Positions 43,250 to 54,170 of a stretch of 64,000 nt of DNA are shown here, piece by piece. A model generated the notes under the pieces. That model was not told the origin of the DNA. It made no database searches and worked only from the letters and a program-made list of their open reading frames with translations. Position numbers and translations under genes: made by a program. Source of the stretch: VXNE01 sp965261535 (lineage in GTDB: Bacteria > Pseudomonadota > Gammaproteobacteria > Pseudomonadales > Azotimanducaceae); the NCBI GenBank assembly GCA_965261535.1, contig OZ253469.1, positions 372,001-436,000 of the forward strand, written 5' to 3'. The stretch's first letter is position 1; every line of letters begins with the position of its first letter.

Positions 43250-46146
43250 ACGGCGACGCCGCCCATCACGGCGAGCCGGCCGGCCCGATCGCCTACATGG
43301 CGAGCAACCCCATCGCCGCCAATCTGCTGATGTTGGGCATCCTGGCCGCGGGCATCGTGTCGCTTGGCGGCCTGGAGCGGGAAGCCTGGCCGACTGTGCC
43401 CTTCAACATGATCGAAGTCTCCGTGGCGTACCCGGGCGCCGCACCCGACGAAGTCGAGGAGTCGATCGTCGCAAAGATCGAGGAGGAGGTGCGCGGCCTG
43501 GAGGACGTGAAGGGGGTCAAGTCAGTGGCAGCCCCGGGAATCGCATCGGTCAGGGTCGAATTGAAGACCGACACGGACATCGGCCGAGCGATGGACGATA
43601 TCGAGTCGGCGGTCGGATCCAGTCATTTCCCGGTGCTGCGGAGCGTCCGGAGTTCCGCGAGATGAGCAATCGTCAGAGCATGATCCGCCTGATTGTCCAC
43701 GGCGACATCTCCGAGCGCGCGCTCAAGGAGCTTGCCTACCAGATCGAAGACGAACTGGCGTCGCTCCCAAGCGTGTCCTATGTCGAGACGACGGGAACAA
43801 GATACTACGAGATCTCCATCGAGGTGCCCCTCGGCGAGCTGCGGGCGCTCGGGCTCACGTTGCGGGCCGTCGCGGAGGCGGTCAGGCGCGCCTCGCTCGA
43901 CCTGTCCGCCGGCAGCATCGATACCCGCGACGCCCAGGTGCGTATCCGCACCCTTGGCCAGCGCTACGATCAGCAGGACTTCGAGGAGATCATCCTGGTC
44001 GCCCGGGAAGACGGCACGGCGATTCGCCTGGGCGACGTCGCCGACGTGCGCGATGGCTTCCACGATACGGACCTGATCGTCCGGCATCAGGGCAAACCCG
44101 CAATTTTCGTCGAAGTGTCCCGCGCCGACGGCGAGCAGGTGATGGACGTCGCCGAGGCCGTGCACGATCACGCCGTCGCTTCCCGACGGCGTGGGAGTCA
44201 CCATCTGGAACGACGACTCCCAGACCTATTCGGAACGCCTTGACCTGCTGCTCAAGAACGGCCTCCTGGGACTCGCACTGGTGACTATCGCCCTCGCCCT
44301 GTTCCTGGAGACAAGGCTCGCGTTCCGGGTGGTGGTCGGCTTGCTGACGGCGGGCATCGGCGCCCTGGCTGTCATGCTCGCTTTCGACCTCGCGATCAAT
44401 ACGATCTCGCTGTTCTCCTTCGTCCTGGCGATCGGCATCATCGTCGACGACGCTATAGTGGTGGCCGAACACATTCACCAGGAACGCATGCGGGGGACGG
44501 CCGGCGTCGTCGCGGCGATCCGCGGCTCCCGGCGGATCAGGGGTCCGCTGACGTTCGCGGTCCTCACCTCCGTCGTGGCGTTCGTTCCGCTGCTCTACAT
44601 TCCGGGCGGCATCGGCGAAGTGTCGACCGCCCTGCCGGTCATCATCATCGGCATGCTGCTGATATCCCTGTTCGAGTCGCTGTTCATCCTGCCGAACCAT
44701 TTGTTCCGCCTGCACGGACCCGAGTGGACACCCGCCGGGTCGGTTGATCGCTTTTTCGCGGGCACGCAAGCCCATGTCGACCGCGCACTGGAGCGTTTCC
44801 TGAACGGTCCGCTGAATAAAGCCCTGCAGTTTTCTACGCAGCAGCCCGCCATCGTGGCGGCGGGGGTCTTTGGACTCTTCGTCTTCAGCATCTCCCCGTT
44901 GCCGGCGGGAATTGTTCCCACGAGGTTCGCGGACGTGGTGGAGGGCGACTTCGTCACGGCGACCCTTGAAATGCCGGAGGGGACGACGGCGCAGCGCACC
45001 CACGAAGTCGCGATGGAGCTGGAGGACGGCCGGCTACCGGGTCCTCGACCGGCTCGCGCGCGACCAGGACGAGGGCGCGGCGCCGTTGTTGGTCGGGTTA
45101 ACGGTAACCGTCGGTCAGGAGCCCCGGGTTGAAGGGGGGCGGGCTTAACCCGGCGCCCACCTTGAATCCTCGGGCCAACATCGCCGCCGTCGAGTTCAAA
45201 CTCGTGAGCGCGCAGCAACGCGATATCTCCACGATCACTGTCATGCAGGCCCGGCGCGACGAGGTCGGTACGCTCCCGTACGTACGCGGCATCTCCTTCA
45301 GCGGCGAGGTGATCGACCTGGGCAGTCCCGTGGAGGCGGTGCTATCGCATCCGAACTCCGAACGCCTCAACGAAATCGCCGACTCCGTGGTCGACGGTCT
45401 CTGGAGCGTCGGGGGTGTCTTCGACGTACGGTCGGATCACGCTCCGGGCGTCAAGGAACTGCAACTGGCGCTGCGGCCCGAAGCGCGCACGCTGGGCGTC
45501 ACCCTGGAAGACCTGGCCCGCCAGGCGCGGTCGGCCTTTTTCGGCGCCCAGGCCCTGCGGATACAGCGCGGCCCCGAGGAGGTGCGCGTCTATGTACGAC
45601 TGCCGGAGGACGAACGGGATGCCATCACCGATGTCGAATCGTACGTGGTGCGGACCCCGGTTGGCGCAGAGGTGCCCCTCGGTCAGGTGGCTACGCTCAG
45701 CATGGGCACTTCTCCGCCCTCGATCCGACGCAAGGATGGCCAGCGCGTCGCTACAGTGACGGCGGATGTGAACGAGAGCGTGATTTCCGGCGGGGAGGCC
45801 AACGCCGTCCTCAGGGATAACATCCTCGCGGAACTCACCACCGCCGACCCCGAGCTGACCTATTCCTTCGGCGGCGAACAGCAGCGGCAGATCGAGTCCC
45901 TGGACGCCCTGTATCGCGGCTTCCTGCTCGCCATGCTCCTGATCTTCGCCCTGCTGGCCACCGCGCTTTCTTCATACGGCAAGCCGTTCATCGTCATGGC
46001 CATCATTCCGTTCGGCATTATCGGGGTCATCCTGGGTCACCTGGTGCTGGGCGTGGCAGTGAGCGCCGCGTCGCTCCTGGGCTTCTTCGGGCTGGCTGGA
46101 GTAGTCGTCAATGACTCGCTGGTGATGATCGACTTCATAGACCAAA
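43246..46146 (+). pseudogene. RND multidrug/heavy-metal efflux pump, frameshifted and truncated
   Basis: Inner-membrane RND pump (AcrB/CusA superfamily) in pieces. The parts run in order: PIAYMASNPIAANLLMLGIL (N-terminal helix), then RIQSFPGAAERPEF in a new frame from about 43612, then VTIWNDDSQTYSERL with helices 2-6 from about 44176, then YRVLDRLARDQDEGAAPL from about 45030, then GLNPAPTLNPRANIAAVEF from about 45138. The last recognisable segment is FGLAGVVVNDSLVMIDFIDQ at about 46142, where about 100 C-terminal residues should follow. So at least four frameshifts and a 3' truncation next to the M48 gene. Non-functional. Confidence 0.9.
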
Positions 46147-46182
46147 AACCAAGGGCGTTGAGTTTGGTCGCGGGTTTTGAGG

Positions 46183-47205
46183 TTAATCAACGGGTGGGGA
46201 AAACGACTCGACCCGTTCGGCCACGGACGGATGCGAACTCAGGTAAGGAGGGATCTCCTCGCATTCCGGGCATTGGGCTGCAAGGCGAACGAGGAGGTCT
46301 CCCAAGCGCGAGGGCGCGATTCCGGCATAGATGAGATAGTCCCGAGCGACGCGGTCCGCTTCGCGTTCGAAGGCCCGGGAATAGCGCAGGGAGTCGAGAA
46401 CCGCCGGCATACTCGCCGCGACTCCCGTCACGGCGGAAATGTCGCCGAGCAGGGCCGCCCACAGCACCGCGACTACTGCACTGCGCGCGACGTGCTTCAT
46501 GACATGGCGATGCTGGACGTGGCCCAGCTCGTGGGCGAGCACCGCGATGATTTCTTCATCGTGTTCGGCCAATCCGATCAGTTCGTCGGTGATCACGACG
46601 GTGTTGCCCGCGAGGGCAAAGGCGTTGGCACCAAAGAGGTCGCTGCTTCGAAACACCAGCTTACCGCCCATCGGCGCCTTCATGTCGCTGACCATTTCGT
46701 CAAAAGCCGTTCGAATCGCGGCCTGTCGGGTCTCGGCGATCATCGACGGCGAAAACGCCACCTTGTCCAGCACGGTGAGCGATTCCTCGCCAATCGTCTC
46801 ATCCACGCTTGTCGGCAGCGCCTGAACAGCCCGTTCTGCCAGGGCGGGAGCACCCCAGAGCATGAACGAGGCCGTGATCGCGCCAATGATCGCAATCGCG
46901 GCCACCGTGGCCCACGTGGATGTGTCCAGCCGATGCAGCAAGCGTGATCCGCGTTGCGCGTTCAAATGCCCCAGCCACGAGTCCACGGCACCGTTGTCGA
47001 GCAATTCACAAGCGTCACCTCCCGGCAGATAGAGATAACGGGGAATGTCCGCGAGGCGTTCGGAAATGTGCGCATCGTCCAGCCGGAAGGCCAGGTCGAT
47101 GTCGTCTCCGTCGATGCGAATGTCGCCATTGCGGGCGAATCGGACCAGCACGCCCCGACGGTCCCAGGTGCGGCCGTCGTAATAGATTCCACGCACGGTG
47201 GTCAT
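46183..47205 (-). CDS. M48-family membrane metallopeptidase
   Basis: Zinc protease of 340 residues, similar to the Ste24/HtpX/BepA group. It begins MTTVRGIYYDGRTWDRRG, has one membrane segment (TVAAIAIIGAITASFMLWG) near residue 105, and the catalytic motif AVLAHELGHVQHRHVMKHVA (HExxH). The third zinc ligand is probably Glu in SRAFEREADRVARDY. ATG 47205 overlaps the end of the DUF898 gene (47202), so they are co-translated. Expected at the inner membrane, in protein quality control (family inference). Its 3' end abuts the truncated pump. Confidence 0.93.
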   Translation of the reverse strand: MTTVRGIYYDGRTWDRRGVLVRFARNGDIRIDGDDIDLAFRLDDAHISERLADIPRYLYLPGGDACELLDNGAVDSWLGHLNAQRGSRLLHRLDTSTWATVAAIAIIGAITASFMLWGAPALAERAVQALPTSVDETIGEESLTVLDKVAFSPSMIAETRQAAIRTAFDEMVSDMKAPMGGKLVFRSSDLFGANAFALAGNTVVITDELIGLAEHDEEIIAVLAHELGHVQHRHVMKHVARSAVVAVLWAALLGDISAVTGVAASMPAVLDSLRYSRAFEREADRVARDYLIYAGIAPSRLGDLLVRLAAQCPECEEIPPYLSSHPSVAERVESFSPPVD

Positions 47206-48110
47206 ATGCCGAGATCCAGGTCGAAGGAGGCCCCGGCCTCGGCGCCCATGGCGCCGACGGTTTGCCGGGGACCCGCAACAAATGCTTCCGCACCCTGGCG
47301 CGTGATACTGAATTTTCGCAGCTTGTAGCGTATGACCCGGACTTTGGCGAAGGGAATGAAGGCTCCAAGCGTTATGGCGATCAGGAGCAGATTGCCCAGA
47401 TACAGTCCCAGCATGCCCCAGAAGGACAGTTCGAGTTTGAACTGATACCCGCCGAACTCGGTTTTGGACCAGCGGAGGTTGTCGAGATTGACCTTGAAGT
47501 AGAGCCCCGCCAGGAGCGCTGGAACCCAACCGATGACACCGAGCGCCCATCCGAGACCCGGAACCGCCGTCGCCAGGATGAAAGCCGCCACCAGTCCGAA
47601 GAGGAAGATCACGACGCAAATAACATAGATGTGGTAATAGTCGCGTCCGGTTGCTTCAAATGAACACTCGGACGTGCCGAAGCGGCTGTTCTCTATCAGA
47701 AACAGGTCACGCCGCATCGCGATGTAGGGCACCATGAGCCCCAGGCTCAGCGCCCCCACAATGGGCCCCAGGCAGTAGTACTTGGCGGCGGTTGCGTAGT
47801 TGCCCTGGAATCCCCAGCAAATGTGACGGTAGCAGGAGTTGCCAAGGCGGAACGCTCGCGCCCGCATGGCGATCCAGGGAAACAGGAGAAACAGCAACAG
47901 GAATCCGATGAGGTAGTAGGTCATCGAGAATACCTGCGCCACCCACAGTGCGATCAGCACTGCCACCACGATGATCCGCCCGGTCAGAACCGACAAAGGG
48001 CGCGCGGTGTAATTGAACGCCGAGTCACCGAGCCAGGTGTTGCCATAGAAGTACCGGCGGGTGCGTACCGTTGCCCAGGCGGAGAACACGCCCAGGGTGA
48101 GCAGCGTCAA
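47202..48110 (-). CDS. DUF898 family membrane protein (YjgN-like), start unclear
   Basis: Integral membrane protein of the DUF898/YjgN family, about eight hydrophobic segments (LSVLTGRIIVVAVLIALWVA, YYLIGFLLLFLLFPWIAMRA). The first canonical start is TTG 48110, yet the conserved family N-terminus continues upstream in the same frame (LRFTGSGWEYFRIWVTNTA at 48111-48170). Back to the upstream stop at about 48260 there is no ATG, GTG or TTG, so either a rare start (ATT 48245) is used or the 5' end is damaged. The last bases overlap the M48 start, so these two form one operon. Function unknown. Confidence 0.82.
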   Translation of the reverse strand: MTLLTLGVFSAWATVRTRRYFYGNTWLGDSAFNYTARPLSVLTGRIIVVAVLIALWVAQVFSMTYYLIGFLLLFLLFPWIAMRARAFRLGNSCYRHICWGFQGNYATAAKYYCLGPIVGALSLGLMVPYIAMRRDLFLIENSRFGTSECSFEATGRDYYHIYVICVVIFLFGLVAAFILATAVPGLGWALGVIGWVPALLAGLYFKVNLDNLRWSKTEFGGYQFKLELSFWGMLGLYLGNLLLIAITLGAFIPFAKVRVIRYKLRKFSITRQGAEAFVAGPRQTVGAMGAEAGASFDLDLGI

Positions 48111-48355
48111 CGCAGTGTTCGTGACCCAGATCCGGAAATATTCCCAGCCAGAACCCGTGAAACGGAGGCTCGCTGCTCCGGAGCGGTCCGGCGACGTTTG
48201 CGTTGGTTCAGGAATGACAGACTCCGGGGCCGGTGATCGTGCAATGCAAATATTTGTTTATCAATGTGATATTAGACTCTCGCGAGTGGTCGTGGACATC
48301 GTGCCAGGATGTTCCACGTGTCTGCGCGGCGTAACCCCGTAGCGCCGCCAAACCC

Positions 48356-49517
48356 CTAGACGGGATTCCTGATTTCGGTCACGCGGAACTTGAGCTTCCT
48401 GTCGGGCGCAGATGTCGGGAACGGGTTGATGCCCAGCCGGTAGTTCTCGGGCACGATCTCCAGCTTGACGTGGTGGGCTATCAGCAGCAGGTTCACGGCG
48501 ATCTGAAGCTCCACCCACCGGTGACCCAGGCAAGTGCGCGTGCCGAGCCCGTACGGCGCATAGGCACCGGGGGCCATGTGCTCTTCCCGGTCTGGCAGGT
48601 AGCGGTCGACATCGAACTTCAGCGGATCCCTGAAAAGGTCTCCCGAATAGTGCGGCGCGGTGTGGCAGACAAGCAGCCGTGTCTGTACCGGTATTTCAAA
48701 GCCATCCACCACGCACTGGTTCATCACCGTTCTTAACTGCCAGGGAATCACGGGGTACATGCGTTCGGACTCGAGAAACAGCCGGTGCGTCACGTCCATG
48801 CTCCTGCGGTTGAAGTCCCGCGCCTGCGGTTGGTGCCCATTTCCGAACAACGCGTCCGCCTCCCGACGGACTGCCTCGTACAAATCCGGGTCGCTGACCA
48901 TGGCGTAGACGGCGAAGCCAAGCGAACTGCCGAGATAGATGCTGGCGACCATGGATGCGACAAATGGGAACACCATGTCCGTTTCCGGCATGAACTGCGG
49001 ATCGCTCCGATGAAGCTCGAGTATCGCGTCGGCAAGGTCTGGAGGCTTTCCTTCCCTCTGCGCCGGTGTGTGCGACGAGTGAATCGAGTCCTGAAGTGTC
49101 GCGATGAATTTTTTCGCGCGCATCATCCTGGGCGTTGACAGCATGAACTTCGGCATGGCGCGTTGAACGAGCGTAACGAGGTTCGTATGCGAGCAGTTCA
49201 TCGACGTATGGGCGGCAATCCACTCCGATCGTCAGATGCGAGACCTGGCTGCTGATGTAGGTCTGGAAGGTCTCGGTCGCGCCGAACACGTCGCCTTCCT
49301 TCCACGGGCCGATGCCGTCCTTACAATGGTGTATGAGCTCCGCCAGCCTTTGCGCAAGCGCAGCGCGAGAATACGCACCCCGCAGAGACGTGCGCATCTT
49401 GTAGTGTTCGGGCGCGTCCATGCCAGGCAGCGTCCGTGAAGCGCCGAACGCGCCCTCAAGATCCTTTATGTAGTCCTTTGGCCGCAGGAAAAACCGTCCT
49501 TGCTTATTGATCCACAT
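48356..49517 (-). pseudogene. Cytochrome P450, frameshifted and N-terminally truncated
   Basis: Heme monooxygenase remnant. The C-terminal part (48356-49201) has ExxR in LFLESERMYPV and the heme-Cys loop YGLGTRTCLGHRWVEL. The N-terminal part in another frame (to 49517) has GMDAPEHYKMRTSLRGAYSR and IGVDCRPYVDELLAY, which joins to NLVTLVQRAMPKFML after a shift at about 49180. The usual first about 60 residues are missing; it begins directly at MWINKQGRFFLRPKDYIKD beside the cut-off GPP34 gene. Therefore broken by both truncation and a frameshift. Confidence 0.88.
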
Positions 49518-49988
49518 CCCGGGGGTCCGGTATGACGGCGTTCAGAATCGTATTCAGGACTCTTGTCCTGGCTTCCAGGCGACTCGCACCCTCGGCGGCG
49601 GGGTACGTGCCCGAGCGGGACACGGCGCGGGAGAGCGTCCAGAATCCGCCCGCCTCGTAGTCGAGGACTCCCTTCTCCACCAAATGATCGAGCGTCACCG
49701 TGACGATCTCTTCGGAACGGACGGTGTTCCGCTCGATCCAGTACTGCGTGGATGACGATTCCTGGGTTTCGCTGATCTCCAGCAGCGTAGGGTCAAGCAG
49801 TTCGTCCCCGGTCGGAGTGGCATCGATGAGATACAGTGATTCCAGATCGGTATCGATCCGACCCTCAAGTGCGAGATCGGCGATGACGGCACCCGCCATC
49901 ACGCAGGAAAGTCCCAACCGGGGACCATTTCCAGATACCCGCTCTGCTCATTGAGCATAAGCAGGATCAACTCTTCCGTCAGCCGCAT
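49504..49988 (-). pseudogene. GPP34-family protein, frameshifted and C-terminally truncated
   Basis: Relative of Golgi phosphoprotein 3 (GPP34) found in bacteria. ATG 49988 starts MRLTEELILLMLNEQSGYLE, then MVPGWD runs into a stop; one base lost near 49914 restores LSCVMAGAVIADLALEGRID. The protein continues through LDHLVEKGVLDYE and stops at NAVIPDPRDVDQ, exactly where relatives carry on with about 60 more residues. The stop lies inside the start of the P450 remnant, so one deletion probably removed the GPP34 end and the P450 start together. Non-functional. Confidence 0.82.
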
Positions 49989-50107
49989 CGAGAAGACTCC
50001 GTCACGGGGCTATCCGGTAGAAACGGATGTCGAGCAGCACGCGTCAACGCCGCTCGACCTTCCTGTTTCGGCTGCGCCTTCTTCAATCACCGCCGGAATA
50101 TGGTCGA

Positions 50108-51641
50108 TCAGCCCAAGGAGGTCAAGAACCGCGCGGGGGGGGAATCCCCGGCCTGCCGGGATGCCCATGCACCCCCGATGGCGCGGTGCAAAGCCAGTCG
50201 CGCATAACCCAGTTCGCGTTCCCCTCCGGCGCGGGCGGACTTCGCGCTCACCAGAATCTGCGAGGCGGCGAGGAAACTGGCGTAGTCGTCCAGCCCGGAC
50301 GCATACCTGTCATGCCCCAGCCCGGCCTCGGCCTGGGCCGCTTCCTCCAACGAGCCCAACAGGCCAAGACGGCGGCGGGCCGCCTCCAGCCCGGCAATTG
50401 CACTCTCCACTTCATGCACCGCTGTCATCACGGATCGACCGAACGCAGCTACCGCCTCATCCAGTTTGGCCTGGGCAAGTGCGAGGTTGGCCCGCAACCG
50501 TCCAGGCTGCAGCACCGGCGCAAGCAGGTTCACGCTCAGATTGCGGAACCATTGATCCGGATCGAACCAATCGGCGGATTCCGAACTCTGCAGACCGATC
50601 GAACCGGACAGCGACAGCGATGGCAACAGTTCCGCGCGGCGCGCCCCTACGGCGTATCGAGCCGCCTCCAGCCTTTGCCGCGCCGCCCTCACGTCTGGCC
50701 TCTGGACCAGGAGGTCAGCCGGAACGCCCCCGGGGGCCGGCCCAAGCGAGCACATCGGGGAGCATGCCCGCGAGTTCCTCGCTGTAGCCTCCCACCAATA
50801 CCTGGAGTCGCGCTTCGGCATTGGCCAGCAAAGCTTCGAGTTGGGGCAGTTCAGCCTCGGCGCTATCCAGTTGCCGACGCACGGCGTAGAGGCTTTGGGC
50901 ATCGGCCAGGCCACCGCCGTAACGGGTCTCCATCAGCCACTCCCACTCCTTCAGGAATTCGACGATCTCGCCGGCCAGCCTCCGCTGGTGTCGCAGATCG
51001 ACGACCTCGAAGTATGTCCCCATCGTGTCCGCCAGCACCCTGATTCGAGCCGTACGCAAGTCCGACTCCGCAGCCAGGCTCTCTGCGCCGGCGGCCCGGG
51101 CCCCGTTGCGGTCTCGAAGCCAGAAATCCACCTCGTAGGCGAATTCCGCGCCGGCGGAGTAGGTGGTCAGATCGAGCCGGTCCGGCAGCACGAAACCGAA
51201 CACGTCGGAGCCGAGGCCGAGTTCGTCCACTTGAGCGCCCAGTCCCGCACTCGTGGGCATGCGGATTTCGTTCGGGCCAATCGCCCCCTGCATCGCGGGC
51301 AATCGTGCCGCACTTGCCATGCGCGCCCTGGCCCTCGCCTGACCAACCCGGGCAACGGCTTCGTCGAGATCGAAGTTCGAGCCAAGCGCCGCTTCCACGA
51401 CCCGGTTGAGCGCGGGGTCGTCAAAGGCCTTCCACCACTCCACCTGTTCATCGCCATCGGCTTGGCCGGCGCGGGCGAACTTTTCGTCGAGGGCCGAGAC
51501 CCGTTCGGGAACCGGCGCATCCGGCACCAGGGAACAGGCCACGACCAGTACCGGCGGCAACAGCCCCAGCAGTGGTCGGGGCTCCAGCAAGGCAGCACTC
51601 ACTACGGACACTTCAGATTGCGCGGGATGGTGCGAAAGCAA
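50108..51641 (-). pseudogene. Outer-membrane efflux factor (NodT/OprM-like), frameshifted
   Basis: TolC-type lipoprotein of RND systems. The first part (to about 50735) has a lipobox (PVLVVACSLVP), VEWWKAFDDPALNRVVEAAL and FAYEVDFWLRDRNGARAAG. The second part in another frame (from about 50735) has VPADLLVQRPDVRAARQRLE and LPSLSLSGSIGLQSSESADW, both standard in the family. The shift lies after LPDVLAWAGP. One frameshift therefore breaks an otherwise complete gene of about 500 codons. The start is uncertain (GTG 51611 or 51602, or TTG 51641). It probably served the broken adaptor and pump 5 kb away, although it is on the other strand. Confidence 0.88.
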
Positions 51642-51894
51642 CAGCGAGATGCGTTTGATTCCGGTTTAACCGAAGGACCAGGTAGGTGGCTACCCAATCT
51701 TCGCGAGCCGCGAGTCTGATCGCCGCCCGACGCTCGGACCAACCAAACCCACGCCTTGCGCATGCCGACCTTCGTCCAGAAACCGGGTCGCTCGGAGTTT
51801 ACACGCATCGCCAAGTGCGCGAAATCCGGGTCTACGGAGCGCCGCCCCTTTGGCGGCCTGTACCATACTGGCGAATGACACCAACGGCCGGATA

Positions 51895-53520
51895 ATGAGG
51901 AGAACCGCTGCGCAAGCGCTGGTGGAGACCCTTGAGAACCAGGGTGTCGACCGCGTCTTCTGCGTGCCCGGCGAAAGCTACCTCGATGTGCTCGACGCAT
52001 TGCGGGACTCGTCCATCGAGACGGTAGTCGCCCGGCAGGAAGGCGCCGCCGCCATGATGGCAGAGGCCGACGCCAAGATGACCGGCCGCCCCGGCGTCGT
52101 TTTCGTCACCCGAGGACCAGGGGCGGCGAACGCCAGTTCCGGCGTTCACGTCGCCCAGCAGGACTCCACGCCACTCATCTTGTTCGCCGGGCAGGTGGCA
52201 CGCAGCGCTAGTGGACGAGACGCCTTCCAGGAGATGGACTTCGGAGCGTTCTTCGGTGGCATGGCCAAGTCCGTGGTCGAGGTGGAGAACGCCGAGAGGG
52301 TGCCGGCCGAGGTCGCCCGCGCCTTCCGCATCTCGTTATCCGACCGACCGGGTCCGACAGTGATCTCGCTGCCCGAAGACATGCTTGGCGATCCCTGCGG
52401 TGCGCCTTCCATCGGTCGCGTGGAAGTGGAGGACGAGCCCCCGGACGACGCGCTGATACGAGACTTCGACGCGCGCCTGGAGGCCGCGGAGCGGCCGCTG
52501 GTGGTGGCCGGCGGTTCAGTCTGGCGCGCTCCGGACGCCGCCGCGCTCGCGGTTTTTGCGGAGACCGGCGGCGTGCCCGTGGCGTGCGTGTTCCGCCGCC
52601 AGCAGCTATTCGACCACGAACATCCCCATTACGCGGGCGACGTCGGCATCGGGCTCAATCCCGCGTTGCGTCGCGCCATGGAGGAAACCGATCTGCTCGT
52701 GCTGCTCGGGACGCGGTTCTCGGAGATTCCGAGCCAGTCGTACGCCCTGCCCTCGGCCACAACACCCGTGATACACGTGCATCCCGACAGCCGGGAACTG
52801 CAGCGCGTCCACCGGGCCGAACTCGCCATCCGGGCTCGACCCGCGCCCTTTCTTGCCGCGACGGCGGCGCGTGGCGAGCGTCCCTCCTATATCGGAACGC
52901 TGCATGCGAGCTATCTCGACTGGTCGAAGCTGCCGCATCCATCGCCCGGACAACTGACGATGGGCCATGTCATGGCCACGCTGCGCGAAGTCGATGATCC
53001 TGGCATGATCATGACCAACGGCGCCGGCAACTACTCGGCGTGGATTCACCGCTTCCACCGTTTCCGGCGGTTCGGCACGCAGGTCGCGCCCACGTCCGGC
53101 TCCATGGGCTACGGACTGCCCGCCGCCATCGCCGCCAAGCTGCGGCAACCCGAACGCACCGTAGTCTGCTTCGCCGGCGATGGCTGTTTCCAGATGACCG
53201 GCCAGGAACTCGCCACCGCCGCGCAGTACGATGCGCGCGTCGTCGTGCTGGTCGTCGACAACGGCATGTACGGCACGATCCGGATGCACCAGGAGCGCGC
53301 GTTTCCGGGGCGTGTTCACGCCACATCGCTTGCCAATCCCGACTTCGCCGCGCTGGCGCGCGCCTGCGGCGCCTACGCCGAACGGGTCGAGCGCGACGAG
53401 CAATTTCCCGCCGCTTTCGCGCGAGCGAGGGAAGCCGACTCTCCCGCGCTGCTGCACCTCGTGATCGATCCGGAAGCGATCACCCCCGCCGGGACGCTTT
53501 CCAGTCTGCGCGACAGATGA
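51895..53520 (+). CDS. Thiamine-diphosphate-dependent enzyme (acetolactate-synthase-like)
   Basis: ThDP enzyme of 541 residues in the ALS/benzoylformate-decarboxylase superfamily. The three domains are present: Pyr domain (AAQALVETLENQGVDRVFCV, catalytic Glu in VARQEGAAAMMAEADAKMTG), central domain (RPLVVAGGSVWRAPDAAALA) and PP domain with the GDG-type metal motif (VVCFAGDGCFQMTGQELATA, followed by VLVVDNGMYG). The start ATG 51895 begins MRRTAAQALVE. Acetolactate synthase, oxalyl- or acetolactate-like function cannot be separated by eye; the absence of a nearby small regulatory subunit argues against a biosynthetic ALS. Confidence 0.9.
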   Translation: MRRTAAQALVETLENQGVDRVFCVPGESYLDVLDALRDSSIETVVARQEGAAAMMAEADAKMTGRPGVVFVTRGPGAANASSGVHVAQQDSTPLILFAGQVARSASGRDAFQEMDFGAFFGGMAKSVVEVENAERVPAEVARAFRISLSDRPGPTVISLPEDMLGDPCGAPSIGRVEVEDEPPDDALIRDFDARLEAAERPLVVAGGSVWRAPDAAALAVFAETGGVPVACVFRRQQLFDHEHPHYAGDVGIGLNPALRRAMEETDLLVLLGTRFSEIPSQSYALPSATTPVIHVHPDSRELQRVHRAELAIRARPAPFLAATAARGERPSYIGTLHASYLDWSKLPHPSPGQLTMGHVMATLREVDDPGMIMTNGAGNYSAWIHRFHRFRRFGTQVAPTSGSMGYGLPAAIAAKLRQPERTVVCFAGDGCFQMTGQELATAAQYDARVVVLVVDNGMYGTIRMHQERAFPGRVHATSLANPDFAALARACGAYAERVERDEQFPAAFARAREADSPALLHLVIDPEAITPAGTLSSLRDR

Positions 53521-53640
53521 CCGGAGCTTGCTCGGCGCGCGGCTTGAGCTGCAGATCACCGAGTGGAGAGATTTCGTACAAGCCGAAGTGGTAATGTCTT
53601 ATGGCAAGGCGGATGCTGACTAGGCAAAATTGTTCGCGCC

Positions 53641-54084
53641 ATGGACCAAAGCAAGGGCAAGCACACCATTCCGACTTGGCTCGACGGCAGAACCATCGCC
53701 ATGCTGACCACCACGATCACCGTCGCGTTGACCCTCGGGACGATGATGCAGACAGCGCATGCGCGCCTCGGCGACGAGATCGGCCAACTCCGCCAAGAAC
53801 TCCGCCAGGACATGAACGGCATGCGGCAGGAACTCCGACAGGAGATGAACGGCATGCGGCAGGAGTTGCGCGCCGACATCGAGAAGGCGCGCGCGGATCT
53901 GAGCAATGACATCAACAGACTCGACGACCGCGTGAACAAACTCGACGACCGCTTGCGCTCGGTGGAAGCGGGGGTTACTGCGATCCAGACCACCATGGTC
54001 GGATTCGACACCCGATTACGCGTAGTGGAACAGCATGCGCGCCATGCGGACGAAACGCCCGGTCCCGATCGGAACGACGGCTGA
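53641..54084 (+). CDS. Membrane-anchored coiled-coil protein
   Basis: 147-residue protein with one N-terminal membrane segment (IAMLTTTITVALTLGTMMQT) and a long heptad-rich coiled coil (about residues 45-130). It contains short repeats such as RQELRQDMNGM, RQELRQEMNGM, RQELRADIEKA and DRVNKLDDRLRSVEAG. Such small proteins occur in many bacterial genomes as structural or scaffolding factors, but no defined function is known. ATG 53641 gives the membrane anchor at residue 18. The gene lies between the ThDP enzyme and the phosphatase remnant. Confidence 0.7.
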   Translation: MDQSKGKHTIPTWLDGRTIAMLTTTITVALTLGTMMQTAHARLGDEIGQLRQELRQDMNGMRQELRQEMNGMRQELRADIEKARADLSNDINRLDDRVNKLDDRLRSVEAGVTAIQTTMVGFDTRLRVVEQHARHADETPGPDRNDG

Positions 54085-54170
54085 AGTCGCGGCTTCAATC
54101 ATTGGCGGCGCCAATGCGGCCCGACTTCAGTCCGTAGAACCGCTGCAAGGCAGTTTCGCCGCTGGCGGCT

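Noticed and set aside
53520..53630. Possible gene-end remnant (ITEWRDFVQAEVVMSYGKAD) between the ThDP and coiled-coil genes
   Set aside because: Reads vaguely like a C-terminal fragment, but no matching intact gene is in the window and the match to any family is too weak.
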